DNA of 44,974 bases from Sphingomonas sp. (lineage in GTDB: Bacteria > Pseudomonadota > Alphaproteobacteria > Sphingomonadales > Sphingomonadaceae). The position numbers and the translations under genes were made by a program. The DNA is taken from NCBI GenBank assembly GCA_025936675.1, contig JAICSX010000017.1:1-44974 (forward strand), read 5' to 3'. This document shows positions 35,949 through 43,977 of this stretch, piece after piece; the stretch's first letter is position 1, and every line of letters begins with the position of its first letter. The notes under the pieces were generated by a model. The model had not been told where the DNA came from. It saw only the letters and a program-made list of their open reading frames with translations, and did not search any database.

Positions 35949-37310
35949 CTAGGCGACGGCCGCCGGCGGCAAGTATGAAGACATGAGTTCCTCGAATTCG
36001 ATCTCGGATTTCGAGCGCACTGCGGGTAGCTGGTGGACGAAGGCGTTAAGGGCCTCCAACTCTTTATTGTCGCGAGCAGTGCGGCGTTCGCCCTTTCGGA
36101 TGAGCTCCAATCTCCGCGTCATCTTTTCCTCCGCCTCGACGCTTCGCGAGACACGGAAGTCGAACAGCTTGCTTGTCATCAGCTGATCTAGGCGCCAGTC
36201 GGTGCTGGCGATCGGGTTGTTGAAGATCTCGGCTTCAACGCCTTTCCAGCGGACCACCGCGACCCTCGCCCCTTCAGCAACAGCTTCCTGAGCCGTGATA
36301 GGGCTGTGCGTGGTGGCAATGAACTGAACATTGGGGAAATGGCTGGCCAGTCGGCGCCTCAGATCCCGCTGCCAGCGAGGGTGCAAGTGAAGATCGATCT
36401 CGTCTACGAGGACGATCGCGCTCTCGCTCATTGGATCTTCGCTATCTGGGAAAGCTTCAATCAAACGGTAGGCGAGATCCACGGTCCAAGCGAAGACAGA
36501 CTGGTAGCCAAGGCTAAGCTCGCTCAGGGGCATGAGACCAGAAGGCGTGCTCACATGAACGCCGTACTCGCTCGGCTTACGTCCTGGGACCCTTGGACCT
36601 TTGAATTGGATGTCCTTGCTTTCTCGAGAGTCGAGTAAGGCGGCTACGGCCTTCACGACTGCTCTTAGGCGGCTGCGGTCGCGAGCTCGAAGGTCCTTAG
36701 GACCAGATCTGGCGGCATGATCGAGCTGTTCCAAGAGTTCTTCAGCATCGTAGAGATCGACAGCATCCGAGAAGAGCGACCAAACTGGCGGTCGCTCGGC
36801 GACGGTGGACTTGTTGCTGTGGCCGACGTGGCGCGCGGCGCCATAACCCAATATGAGCGGACCCTCGGATTCTAGCGGGTATTTAGCTAGCTGCCGACGC
36901 ACCTTGGTGATTTCGCCAGCCTTCGTTTGCATGACGATCCCGACCGTTAGCTCCTCGCCTCTTTGATCCTGCAGCGTGGCCTGCATCGACGTTCGCGTCC
37001 CAGTCCCAGCTCTGACAAAGCGTTGAAGCTCATCATTCTGTGAATCGGTGATCTCAGGCTGAGAGAGGGTCGGCGGCCCTGCGTCGTCGGTGCTGCTACT
37101 CGAGGCGCTCGCGGGAATTGGTCGCATCAAGGCGAGCGACTGCATCAGAGTCGTTTTGCCAACGCCATTTTCGCCGAGGATAAGACACCATCGGCGCGGC
37201 CTGCCGTCTTCATCGGTTAGATCAAGCTTTTGGAAACTTCCGAAAGCGCGAACGTTCTCCAGCGCTATCGACGCAAAATGCAGGGCATCAGGCTTCTTGC
37301 GTTCTTTCAT
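35949..37310 (-). CDS. ptuA: Septu defence ABC-type ATPase PtuA
   Basis: 453 aa SMC/OLD-like ATPase. Walker A GENGVGKTT is at residues 46-54, the signature-like ELSLGYQS sits in the middle, Walker B is SAIVLVDEIDLHLHPRW, and the switch His lies in QFIATTHSP. A Ser/Thr-rich insertion follows Walker A. PtuA forms hexamers with PtuB and its ATP binding controls the nuclease. The ATG at 37310 lies 600 bp from the His-Xaa-Ser cluster on the other strand. Other AAA-HNH pairs exist, but the PtuB motifs of its partner support Septu. Confidence 0.85.
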   Translation of the reverse strand: MKERKKPDALHFASIALENVRAFGSFQKLDLTDEDGRPRRWCLILGENGVGKTTLMQSLALMRPIPASASSSSTDDAGPPTLSQPEITDSQNDELQRFVRAGTGTRTSMQATLQDQRGEELTVGIVMQTKAGEITKVRRQLAKYPLESEGPLILGYGAARHVGHSNKSTVAERPPVWSLFSDAVDLYDAEELLEQLDHAARSGPKDLRARDRSRLRAVVKAVAALLDSRESKDIQFKGPRVPGRKPSEYGVHVSTPSGLMPLSELSLGYQSVFAWTVDLAYRLIEAFPDSEDPMSESAIVLVDEIDLHLHPRWQRDLRRRLASHFPNVQFIATTHSPITAQEAVAEGARVAVVRWKGVEAEIFNNPIASTDWRLDQLMTSKLFDFRVSRSVEAEEKMTRRLELIRKGERRTARDNKELEALNAFVHQLPAVRSKSEIEFEELMSSYLPPAAVA

Positions 37311-37911
37311 CGACGAACTCCCAGGCGCAGCCCTTTAAGCTTCCTGCCGGCAAGACGGCGACAACTTTCGACAGTCACTCCGGAATAAGGACATCCGTAG
37401 ACACGTAGAAGAAGCAGGATACGCCTCGCTGCCCGGGGTTCGAAGATCAAGTGAGGGAGCCGTTTGTCGGCCGTCACCTCGCTTGCTTGATCTAGGTGCG
37501 AGGCCGACGCGGGCGAACGTCTGCAATTTGCTCTGCGCACCCGAAGCAGCTGTTCCGCTTCCGAGCAAGCACAGTCTCGAGATGGTACTGAGCGAGCGTC
37601 TGCTTAGGGGCTTGGCTCCGGCTTCCCTAAGCCCGAGAGGGGCGCAAAGCCGACAGGCGCACGTGATCAGACGACGAGCGGATTTAAGTGCCCGTTCGGT
37701 GCCTCTCGAAATGCCGACAAGTATGCAGATGCGAAAATATACCGACTTGGCCGACGGCAAATTTTCGCGGCTTACCAATGGCGCGCTAAACGCACCCGGG
37801 GACCCTCATCGCCCATCATCTTTGGCAAGTTAACTGTACGTATCTTGAAAATTAACTCAGCTGGGTCCATCCTGTTAACGCCGAGTCCGAAGTAATGGGG
37901 GATTACGCGTA
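37311..37911. other. Divergent intergenic region between Septu and HXS clusters
   Basis: No supported gene in 600 bp. It contains a dyad with arms GATCAAG and CTTGATC near 37446-37496, one ATACCGACTTGGC repeat at 37739 resembling those near 31.3-31.4 kb, and an AT-rich stretch at about 37820-37880 with two GTTAAC palindromes and a TTGAAA (37845-37850) that may be promoter elements for the HXS genes. It should hold the Septu promoter as well. Confidence 0.5.
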
Positions 37912-38169
37912 ATGGATAGGAAATTCCTTCGCCCGCTTACGGCGACAATGGCCGCCCTCTTTGCAGCATCGGGAGCGCATGCAAGCGCAGACCTTGGGAA
38001 AGCCGCGGAAGCGATCTCCGCAGCTCAAGAGAATGGGGTCGCCGGTGCGTCGCTGACGTTGGCGAAAGCGGAAGCTAATCGCGAAGTAGCGATGGCATAT
38101 GCTCATGAGAGCCATTCGAGTCACTCGAGCCACGCTAGCCATAGCTCGCATTCTTCGAGTTCATTCTAA
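37912..38169 (+). CDS. hxsA: His-Xaa-Ser repeat RiPP precursor (HxsA-like)
   Basis: 85 aa. Residues 65-82 are six consecutive H-x-S tripeptides (HES HSS HSS HAS HSS HSS), followed by SSF at the end. The N-terminus MDRKFLRPLTATMAALFAAS is basic then hydrophobic and ends in AHASA, a good Sec signal peptide, so the product may be exported. The His-Xaa-Ser system modifies such repeats with two radical SAM enzymes, HxsB and HxsC, with HxsD; all three genes follow. The ATG at 37912 is preceded by GGGGGAT. This precursor is shorter than typical HxsA, so it may be one of the small variants. Confidence 0.85.
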   Translation: MDRKFLRPLTATMAALFAASGAHASADLGKAAEAISAAQENGVAGASLTLAKAEANREVAMAYAHESHSSHSSHASHSSHSSSSF

Positions 38170-38170
38170 T

Positions 38171-38188
38171 TAGGCCCGCCGCGGCCTA
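38171..38188 (+). promoter_or_regulatory. Hairpin between precursor and maturation genes
   Basis: TAGGCC (38171-38176) pairs with GGCCTA (38183-38188) around a 6-nt loop, one base after the precursor stop codon. No T run follows, so it is more likely an RNA-stabilising or partial-attenuation element that keeps the precursor more abundant than its enzymes. Confidence 0.4.
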
Positions 38189-38227
38189 GCGTTCTCGCGC
38201 TGGCCTGGTGCGGGTGGGGAATGTCCG

Positions 38228-38512
38228 GTGGTTATTGAATTCCCGGCGACCGGCTTCTCGTTGGAAGCTGCGAAGCGTGCTGCTTACGATTTGATGACGC
38301 AAGTCGACGTGTCATTCAGCGTGAACGAACAAACACTTTCCTGTGAGTTGAGTCCGGTGCGACCGGACATTGATATGAGTTCGGCTGAACGCGCGTTCCG
38401 GCGCGGCGTGCTCGATCACGAACTCAGGTTGTCGATCGAGGCGAAAACCGAGCCGTTGAGGACTGCCATTCTAGGATTGGCGTTCTCGAATACGGGCCTC
38501 CAAAGTGAGTAG
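38228..38512 (+). CDS. hxsD: His-Xaa-Ser system protein HxsD
   Basis: 94 aa, a small protein of the HXS system whose molecular role is not established; it may act like a recognition or chaperone subunit. It reads VIEFPATGFSLEAAKRAAYD, then a beta-rich middle (VSFSVNEQTLSCELSPV) and a helical end, matching the HxsD pattern. The GTG start at 38228 is set by GGTGGGGA about seven bases upstream; the nearby ATG at 38221 is out of frame. It overlaps hxsB by 8 bp. Confidence 0.8.
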   Translation: MVIEFPATGFSLEAAKRAAYDLMTQVDVSFSVNEQTLSCELSPVRPDIDMSSAERAFRRGVLDHELRLSIEAKTEPLRTAILGLAFSNTGLQSE

Positions 38513-39968
38513 GTTTCAAGAAGCCGAGCACTTCGACGCTTCAGGCGCATCCCCATACACAATGCTACCTTGGAAGTTCACGAACCTCCGAGACGACCAA
38601 TACGTGCTCACCAACATGGCTGGCGAGTACATGTCGCTTGCCCATGAGGAGCTCCAGAGGTTCGCGAAGGGTGAATTGCAGGCTGGTGAGGCCACTTATT
38701 CGGAACTGAAGGCGCGACATTTTCTCATCGATGATGACACGAAGGTCGCGATCGATCTCTTAGCGCTGAAAACTCGGACAAAGCTTGCCCCCCTGGCGAG
38801 CTTCACCGGGCTCCATATCTTTGTCGCGACCCTTCGCTGCGAACACTCCTGCCCATACTGCCAGGTTTCGCGTGCGAACGACGACCGCACGGAATTCGAC
38901 ATGTCGGAGGCCACGGCAGCAAGGTCACTGGACCTCGTCTTTCAGTCGCCTTCGCCGGCAATCAAAATTGAATTTCAAGGCGGCGAGCCGCTGCTCAATT
39001 TCCCGATCATCAAGTACGTGGTTGCTGAGGCAAAAAAGCGCAACGAGCCTGCCAAGCGGGACTTAGCCTTCGTGATTGCGACCAACCTAGCCGTGCTCAG
39101 CGATGAGCACTTAGCGTTCGCGCGAGAGCACGACATCTTGATCTCGACATCGCTCGACGGGCCTGCGGAACTCCACAATCTCAATCGCCCCCGACAGGGA
39201 CGAGATTCGCATCAGCGGGCTGTCGATGGCATTAATCGGGCGCGGGCTGCGCTTGGTTTTCACCGCGTCGGCGCGCTGATGACCACGACAGCCGCTAGCC
39301 TCGGGCAGGTGCGGGAAATAATCGACGAGTACGTCCGTATGGACTTTGGCGGCATCTTTCTTCGCCCACTCTCCCCCTATGGGTTCGCCATCAAAACAAA
39401 GTTCTACCAGTCATACGACCAGCGTCGTTGGCTCGACTTCTATTTCGAAGGTTTGGACTACATCATCGACCTGAATCGCGGGGGGCTCGATTTCATCGAA
39501 CATTACGCCGCGATGGTGCTCAAGAAGATGCTCACACCTTCCCAGACGAGTTACGTCGATCTGATGAGCCCGGCAGGGATCGGCATCGGCGCTCTCGTCT
39601 ATAACTACAACGGCACCGTGTACGTCTCTGACGAAAGCCGGATGCTCGCGGAAATGGGCGATGAGACCTTCGCTCTGGGCAATGTTCATGACGACAGTTT
39701 TGCGGAGCTGATGCTTTCGGAGAAGCTGCTCGAACCTCTTGAGAAATCCTTCGCGGCAAGTGTGCCGGGTTGTTCGTGGTGCGCGTTCGAACCTTATTGC
39801 GGAGCGGACCCAGTCTTTCACCACGCCACTCAAGGGGATTTCGTCGGGAAGAAACCGCTGTCGGCCTTCTGCACAAGGAATATGGCAGTGTTCCGTGGTC
39901 TGATCGAACGAATGGAAGCCGACGAAGAGGTTCGCGGTATCTTCGAGCGGTGGGCTAACCTGATATGA
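38505..39968 (+). CDS. hxsB: His-Xaa-Ser system radical SAM maturase HxsB
   Basis: 487 aa. An N-terminal precursor-recognition-like part (residues 20-100, PYTMLPWKFTNLRDDQYVLT) precedes the radical SAM core with C112-x3-C116-x2-C119 in LRCEHSCPYCQVSR and EFQGGEPLLNF. The C-terminal SPASM cluster is CSWCAFEPYCGADPVFHH and the late Cys in LSAFCTRN. HxsB acts on the H-x-S repeats with HxsC; the chemistry is a carbon cross-link or related modification, not readable here. The GTG at 38505 overlaps hxsD and its stop overlaps hxsC (ATGA). Confidence 0.9.
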   Translation: MSRFQEAEHFDASGASPYTMLPWKFTNLRDDQYVLTNMAGEYMSLAHEELQRFAKGELQAGEATYSELKARHFLIDDDTKVAIDLLALKTRTKLAPLASFTGLHIFVATLRCEHSCPYCQVSRANDDRTEFDMSEATAARSLDLVFQSPSPAIKIEFQGGEPLLNFPIIKYVVAEAKKRNEPAKRDLAFVIATNLAVLSDEHLAFAREHDILISTSLDGPAELHNLNRPRQGRDSHQRAVDGINRARAALGFHRVGALMTTTAASLGQVREIIDEYVRMDFGGIFLRPLSPYGFAIKTKFYQSYDQRRWLDFYFEGLDYIIDLNRGGLDFIEHYAAMVLKKMLTPSQTSYVDLMSPAGIGIGALVYNYNGTVYVSDESRMLAEMGDETFALGNVHDDSFAELMLSEKLLEPLEKSFAASVPGCSWCAFEPYCGADPVFHHATQGDFVGKKPLSAFCTRNMAVFRGLIERMEADEEVRGIFERWANLI

Positions 39969-41137
39969 TCCCACTGCGCGCTCGTTCCATTCGATTCAAT
40001 GACGCTGCGATCGCGACCGGCGCCTGCATCGTCCGACTGAGCACCAACCCGGCACGACCAATCCCGCTGCGGCGACAGGAAGCGTTCGTTACCGCCGCTG
40101 GTCAGGAAATTGTCCCGGGATTTGGATGGTACGTTAGCGCTAGTGGTGCGCCGCCGGAGGGACTGCCACAGGACAGTCCCTTGGTCGAGCTACCGTCCGA
40201 CTTTGAATATCTGGGCGATGGTGACGTAGTTTCTCTGGAGCCGAAGAGCGGCACCGTCCGCGTGCTTTTCCGAAAATCGTCGGCGTACAACCACTTTCTC
40301 CTGACGGAGCGCTGCAACAATAACTGTCTGATGTGCTCACAACCGCCCCGCGCAGTGCAGGACGGATGGATCGTCGACGAGATTCTTCAGGCGCTGCCGC
40401 TGATTGACCGCGGCGCGCGGGAAATCGGGTTCACGGGAGGTGAGCCTACACTGCTCGGAGAACGCTTTCTCGAGCTCGTGAGAGCGACCGAAAGCTACTT
40501 GCCAAATACGGCCCTTCACGTTCTCTCGAACGGTCGGAACTTTGCCGACGACGATCTTGCTAAGTCGCTTGCTGCGATCCGGCACCACGACTTGATGCTC
40601 GGCATCCCCCTCTACTCCGACCTGGCGCACTTGCATGATTACGTTGTGCAAGCGGATGGAGCCTATGACGAAACGGTGAGAGGCATACTCAACCTCAAAC
40701 GTCACGGCGTGAGGGTTGAAATTCGAGCAGTGTTGCAACGACCCACCACTGAACGGTTGCCGGAGCTAGCCAGATTTATTGCACGCAACCTCTTGTTCGT
40801 GGATCACGTGGCCCTGATGGGCTTAGAGGTCACTGGATTTGCAAAGGCCAATTTGGATCGCATCTGGATCGACCCAGTCGACTACGCAGCAGAGCTAAAC
40901 GAAACTGTCAGAATCCTCGCGCAAGCTGGCATGAAAACTTCAATCTACAACACCCAGCTCTGTGTTCTTCCCGAAGAGCTCCGTCCGTTCGCCCGTCGGT
41001 CCATAAGCGATTGGAAGCAACAATATTTTCCTGCCTGCGACGAATGCACGGTGAGGTCCGAATGCGGGGGCTTCTTTGCGACGTCGGGAACGAAACACAG
41101 TCGAGCAATTGCGCCAATCTTTAGGGACGCTGCCTAA
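39965..41137 (+). CDS. hxsC: His-Xaa-Ser system radical SAM maturase HxsC
   Basis: 390 aa. The radical SAM motif is C117-x3-C121-x2-C124 in LTERCNNNCLMCSQPPR, with GFTGGEPTLLG next and LHVLSNGRNFADDDLA in the barrel. The C-terminus has the Cys-rich CDECTVRSECGGFFATSG, a small auxiliary cluster. The N-terminal 100 residues are a beta-rich domain typical of HxsC. It is the second of two radical SAM enzymes in the cluster. Its stop TAA shares the final A with the ATG of the nuclease gene (TAATG), so the nuclease is translationally coupled to a RiPP maturase. Confidence 0.9.
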   Translation: MIPLRARSIRFNDAAIATGACIVRLSTNPARPIPLRRQEAFVTAAGQEIVPGFGWYVSASGAPPEGLPQDSPLVELPSDFEYLGDGDVVSLEPKSGTVRVLFRKSSAYNHFLLTERCNNNCLMCSQPPRAVQDGWIVDEILQALPLIDRGAREIGFTGGEPTLLGERFLELVRATESYLPNTALHVLSNGRNFADDDLAKSLAAIRHHDLMLGIPLYSDLAHLHDYVVQADGAYDETVRGILNLKRHGVRVEIRAVLQRPTTERLPELARFIARNLLFVDHVALMGLEVTGFAKANLDRIWIDPVDYAAELNETVRILAQAGMKTSIYNTQLCVLPEELRPFARRSISDWKQQYFPACDECTVRSECGGFFATSGTKHSRAIAPIFRDAA

Positions 41138-42216
41138 TGCTGAGGCTCGGACGCTGGATGATCACTCTTTCGCTTCTCTCTGCGAACGCGATTGTCGGAA
41201 CCGCTGCCCTGGCATGGGGTTCGGCGGGTCATCAGTACGTCGGCAATCTTGCCTACTTACTTCTTAATCCGAATGCCCGACGACACGTTGATTCGCTGCT
41301 TGGTCCAAATTTGAGCCTGGGTGAGGCTGCAGTCTGGGCGGATTGCGTGCGAAGCGTCAGCGGCAGCCCTTCAACCAGCTATCGCTACGATGCGGGTCAT
41401 TACACAGCGCAAGCCTGCGCGGTCTTCGGCAACAGCGAGCAGGAAATCCAGCGGATGACGGATTACGCGTCGCGCAACTGGACCAACTGCGACTACTCTG
41501 GCCATCCGACGAAGTGCAATCTCAGTTATCACTTCGCGGACGTTAATGTGCGCGAGCACAGAGATTACGGCGCTTCATACTTCGGAGCGCAGCCTTACGA
41601 CGTCGTTCACGCGATTGAGGCTGCCGAAGTAGTGCTGAGATGCAGGCCCGGTTATACGTGTGCCGCTCCTGCGCCTTTCAATATCGTCGACAAGCGCGAG
41701 GCGCTGCTCCTCCTCGCGCACTTCGTCGGGGACGTTCACCAACCACTTCACGTCGGCGCGATCTATCTCGATGCAAATGGCGGAGAAGCTGCTGACGATG
41801 GAACATCCACAATCGGCGGCAATTCCCTGCTGCTACCGGACGCGTATAGTGAGAACCTCCACCACTCATGGGATGAGGTTCCTTCGACTGTGGGTGCCGT
41901 TCCAAGTGCGGCAGCGATCGCGAGCGCGTGCAAGATTGCGCCGCTTCCTAACCCCGTCGCCGATCCTCCCGAAAAATGGGCGAGCGAGAGCGTGGCCGCT
42001 GCGAAGATTGCCTATGCTGGCATGACATTCACGCGCGATGTCCGACATGCGAAGGACTGGGACGTGCAGTTCTCGGATCAGTCACATTACACTGCAACAC
42101 AGCGCTCCCTCCAAGTGCAGCGACTAATAGCAGCCGGTGCCCGGCTTGCCGAAGTGCTCAATTCGATGTGGCCGTCGAAGAAGGCTGCCGCAGCATGCCG
42201 CGGAACAATTCATTAG
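41137..42216 (+). CDS. Exported S1/P1-family nuclease
   Basis: 359 aa. The signal peptide MLRLGRWMITLSLLSANAIV...ALA would be cut before Trp27, which then becomes the N-terminal zinc ligand required by this family (WGSAGH, W27 and H32). Other ligands are seen in AVWADCVRS, YDAGHY, LAHFVGDVHQPLHVG and NLHHSWDEV, giving the trinuclear zinc site. The mature enzyme degrades single-stranded DNA and RNA in the periplasm or outside. It overlaps hxsC by one base, an unusual partner for a RiPP cluster. It might help cleave nucleic acids in competition, or be a chance insertion under the same promoter. Confidence 0.9.
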   Translation: MLRLGRWMITLSLLSANAIVGTAALAWGSAGHQYVGNLAYLLLNPNARRHVDSLLGPNLSLGEAAVWADCVRSVSGSPSTSYRYDAGHYTAQACAVFGNSEQEIQRMTDYASRNWTNCDYSGHPTKCNLSYHFADVNVREHRDYGASYFGAQPYDVVHAIEAAEVVLRCRPGYTCAAPAPFNIVDKREALLLLAHFVGDVHQPLHVGAIYLDANGGEAADDGTSTIGGNSLLLPDAYSENLHHSWDEVPSTVGAVPSAAAIASACKIAPLPNPVADPPEKWASESVAAAKIAYAGMTFTRDVRHAKDWDVQFSDQSHYTATQRSLQVQRLIAAGARLAEVLNSMWPSKKAAAACRGTIH

Positions 42217-42507
42217 GATCGGCCGGTTCCTGATTGCCTGTGCGGCATTGGGATGGCGTCGGAGGGGTCGATAATCACATAGTCGTACTTGTCAGGGGCA
42301 TCGCCGCGCCGGTTTAGAATCTCTCACGGTCGCCGATCTGGCCGGGCGGTTTTAACTAACCGTCATTTTCAATGACCCGTGGGAACCATCGGAGAGGCAA
42401 GTCATCGTCGCGCCGTGCACGGCGATGTGGCCATCCGCAGCGTTCCTCGCGCACCGGCAAATATTCTGACTAGCCGGTCGCGAGCACGCGAGCCTGCCAC
42501 ATCGTCG
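42217..42507. other. Spacer after the nuclease gene
   Basis: No gene supported in this stretch. It contains the end of the HXS-nuclease operon and a GC-rich segment near 42320-42355 without a clear T-tailed hairpin. Confidence 0.4.
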
Positions 42508-42600
42508 ACCGCGGACGAGCTGCGGAAGCTCGGCGACCTCCATAACGAGGGCTTACTGACAGAAGACGAGTTCAACACGCAGAAAGCGAAGCTTCTCGGC
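42508..42600 (+). pseudogene. SHOCT domain remnant
   Basis: The frame encodes ADELRKLGDLHNEGLLTEDE followed by FNTQKAKLLG, a complete SHOCT helix-turn-helix-like motif normally found at the C-terminus of small membrane proteins. Here no stop follows the motif and the frame upstream has no membrane helix, so it is probably a relic. It ends exactly where the convergent membrane-protein frame ends. Confidence 0.45.
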
Positions 42601-42857
42601 TACCCCTCGACCATCCTGCGCTCCAGGACAGGGCACGACGCCAGAGCCCGCTCGACCCATTCGCTCACACTTTCGCCGTCCCTCCGCGCGTCGTCCGGCG
42701 GTTCGATCGGATGTGGCCGGCCATTAAGTTGCGCTTGCCCGGCCGCCATATCGGAAGAGCTCATCGCGTATTTCCGCAACAGTTCAACGATGAGCGCAAT
42801 CGGCAGGACCGGAAAGCCCATCAGACAAACGATGCCGAGGAATGGGCCGCTGGCCAA
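42600..42857 (-). CDS. Small membrane protein, unknown, start uncertain
   Basis: At least 85 aa from a TTG at 42857, with hydrophobic FLGIVCLMGFPVLPIALIVE followed by a charged soluble tail ending VLERRMVEG. The frame stays open upstream to about 42935 and adds another hydrophobic stretch (AILAVAYVVSFIVGCGLLAS), which suggests a longer two-helix protein whose start overlaps the zinc-ribbon gene. No standard start codon is visible in that extension, so a frameshift or rare start is possible. No family recognised. Confidence 0.4.
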   Translation of the reverse strand: MASGPFLGIVCLMGFPVLPIALIVELLRKYAMSSSDMAAGQAQLNGRPHPIEPPDDARRDGESVSEWVERALASCPVLERRMVEG

Positions 42858-42892
42858 GAGGCCACAACCAACAATGAAAGAGACGACATAAG

Positions 42893-43108
42893 CTACTGCA
42901 AGAATCGCGCAACGTCCCCCCGCACTTCGGCGTATCGATCAATCGCGTCCGCGCAGCGCGCGCAAACGGTGCGAGTTCCTTGATATGCTCCAAAGGATGC
43001 GCCGCCCCACCGCGTCAGATAGACACGCGTCGAAGTTCCAGTCTGGACGCTCCGACGAAAGCTTTCGCCACGCGGAATGTACGCTCCGCACGAATAGCAT
43101 TCGGGCAT
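42893..43108 (-). CDS. Small zinc-ribbon protein
   Basis: 71 aa from the ATG at 43108, preceded by CTGGGACTTTCGAC. Two Cys pairs, C4-x2-C7 in PECYSCGAYIPRG and C49-x2-C52 in TVCARCADAIDRY, form a zinc ribbon with a basic, aromatic middle. The frame is open farther upstream, but that part runs through the repeat at 43149-43183, which is better explained as its promoter region. Function unknown. It shares this upstream repeat with the lipoprotein gene, so both probably belong to one regulon. Confidence 0.6.
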   Translation of the reverse strand: MPECYSCGAYIPRGESFRRSVQTGTSTRVYLTRWGGASFGAYQGTRTVCARCADAIDRYAEVRGDVARFLQ

Positions 43109-43148
43109 GTCGAAAGTCCCAGGGGAAGATGAGTAGCGCAGGTGGTTT

Positions 43149-43183
43149 GTAGAGTACACTCCGTAGATGTAAAGCCGACGCCC
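43149..43183 (-). promoter_or_regulatory. Copy 1 of a 35-bp promoter/operator repeat
   Basis: 29 of 35 bases match the copy at 43927-43961 in the same orientation, and 24 of the first 26 match. It contains GAGTACACTC, a near-palindrome, and GATGTAAAG. The element is 40 bp upstream of the zinc-ribbon ATG. Confidence 0.6.
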
Positions 43184-43364
43184 GTAGCTGCTCGACTCCA
43201 TCACGCCATCACGGCTAACGCGCGGGACTGCTTGCGCTGCCGCAAAGCCCATTCATCGCGGCGGCGCGGAATTCCGACAAGCAACTACGGTGGTCAGCAC
43301 GAGCAGAGTCGTACAGGCGAGATCATGGCATCGCGTTTGCAGCTCGGTGATGCGCACCCCAAGT

Positions 43365-43898
43365 TTAGCCGCTCAGCGAACATCCCCAGAACTCTAGGTT
43401 TTTGCCTGAGTGCTGAGCCTCGCTGCAACTGGCGAGCACATCATCACCTTCACTGAATGTTCCGTCGCCACTGTTGTCGGATAAGTGAAGTATCAGCTTC
43501 CCTTTGGTGAGGGCCGCTTCTGCATCGCTTGTAGAGTCGAGGATGAGGGTGTCGCTGCCGTCTTTACTCGTGACAACGCTATTGAAGAATCCGCCAACGG
43601 TACAAGGGCACCCGCCCGGCTTTGTGTAACCCATGGGATCGGGCATTTCATTCCGAAGCTCGTCGGCGTTGGATGCAAGTGTGTTGACCGTCGACGGAGC
43701 GGAGGTGTTCGAACTCGCCTCCGCACTGCCGGCCGTGAGGTCGGCGTCGACGTTGACTTCTTCAGACGAGCCGGCCGTGAGGTTGGCACCGACGTTGATC
43801 TCCTCGGACGAGCGATCACTTGTCGGCTGCGGTGTGCAGCCTTCGAGAATAAGACCGAGAAAAATGCAGCACACGGGAATTCGCAAAAAAGAAAACAT
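43365..43898 (-). CDS. Putative lipoprotein with acidic repeats
   Basis: 177 aa from the ATG at 43898, with a strong ribosome-binding stretch GAGGGGAGGGGGAA upstream. The signal peptide ends in a lipobox L-I-L-E-G-C21, so the mature protein is probably lipid-anchored. After the Cys a Ser/Glu-rich linker holds two similar 13-residue units (EEINVGANLTAGS, EEVNVDADLTAGS). The rest is a small acidic domain with NSGDGTFSEGDDVLASC, resembling a Ca2+-binding loop, and several Cys that could form disulphides. No family recognised. Confidence 0.65.
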   Translation of the reverse strand: MFSFLRIPVCCIFLGLILEGCTPQPTSDRSSEEINVGANLTAGSSEEVNVDADLTAGSAEASSNTSAPSTVNTLASNADELRNEMPDPMGYTKPGGCPCTVGGFFNSVVTSKDGSDTLILDSTSDAEAALTKGKLILHLSDNSGDGTFSEGDDVLASCSEAQHSGKNLEFWGCSLSG

Positions 43899-43926
43899 CG
43901 AGACATTCCCCCTCCCCTCAGGGAAC

Positions 43927-43961
43927 GTAGAGTATACTCCGTGGATGTAAAGTCCGCGCCA
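43927..43961. promoter_or_regulatory. Copy 2 of the 35-bp repeat with perfect GAGTATACTC palindrome
   Basis: This copy lies 29 bp upstream of the lipoprotein ATG on the minus strand and 17 bp upstream of the XRE ATG on the plus strand. Its palindrome GAGTATACTC (43930-43939) includes TATACT, usable as a -10 box in both directions. A regulator bound here could control both divergent genes, making XRE autoregulation likely. Confidence 0.6.
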
Positions 43962-43977
43962 ATGCCACGCTCTCGGC

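Noticed and set aside
35170..37310. Retron-type Septu system
   Set aside because: No reverse transcriptase frame and no obvious msr/msd structure adjoin ptuA/ptuB in this window.
37335..37833. Overlapping 116-aa plus and 147-aa minus frames between Septu and HXS clusters
   Set aside because: Both are Arg/Ser/Leu-rich without signal, motif or start context. Probably chance frames in a regulatory region.
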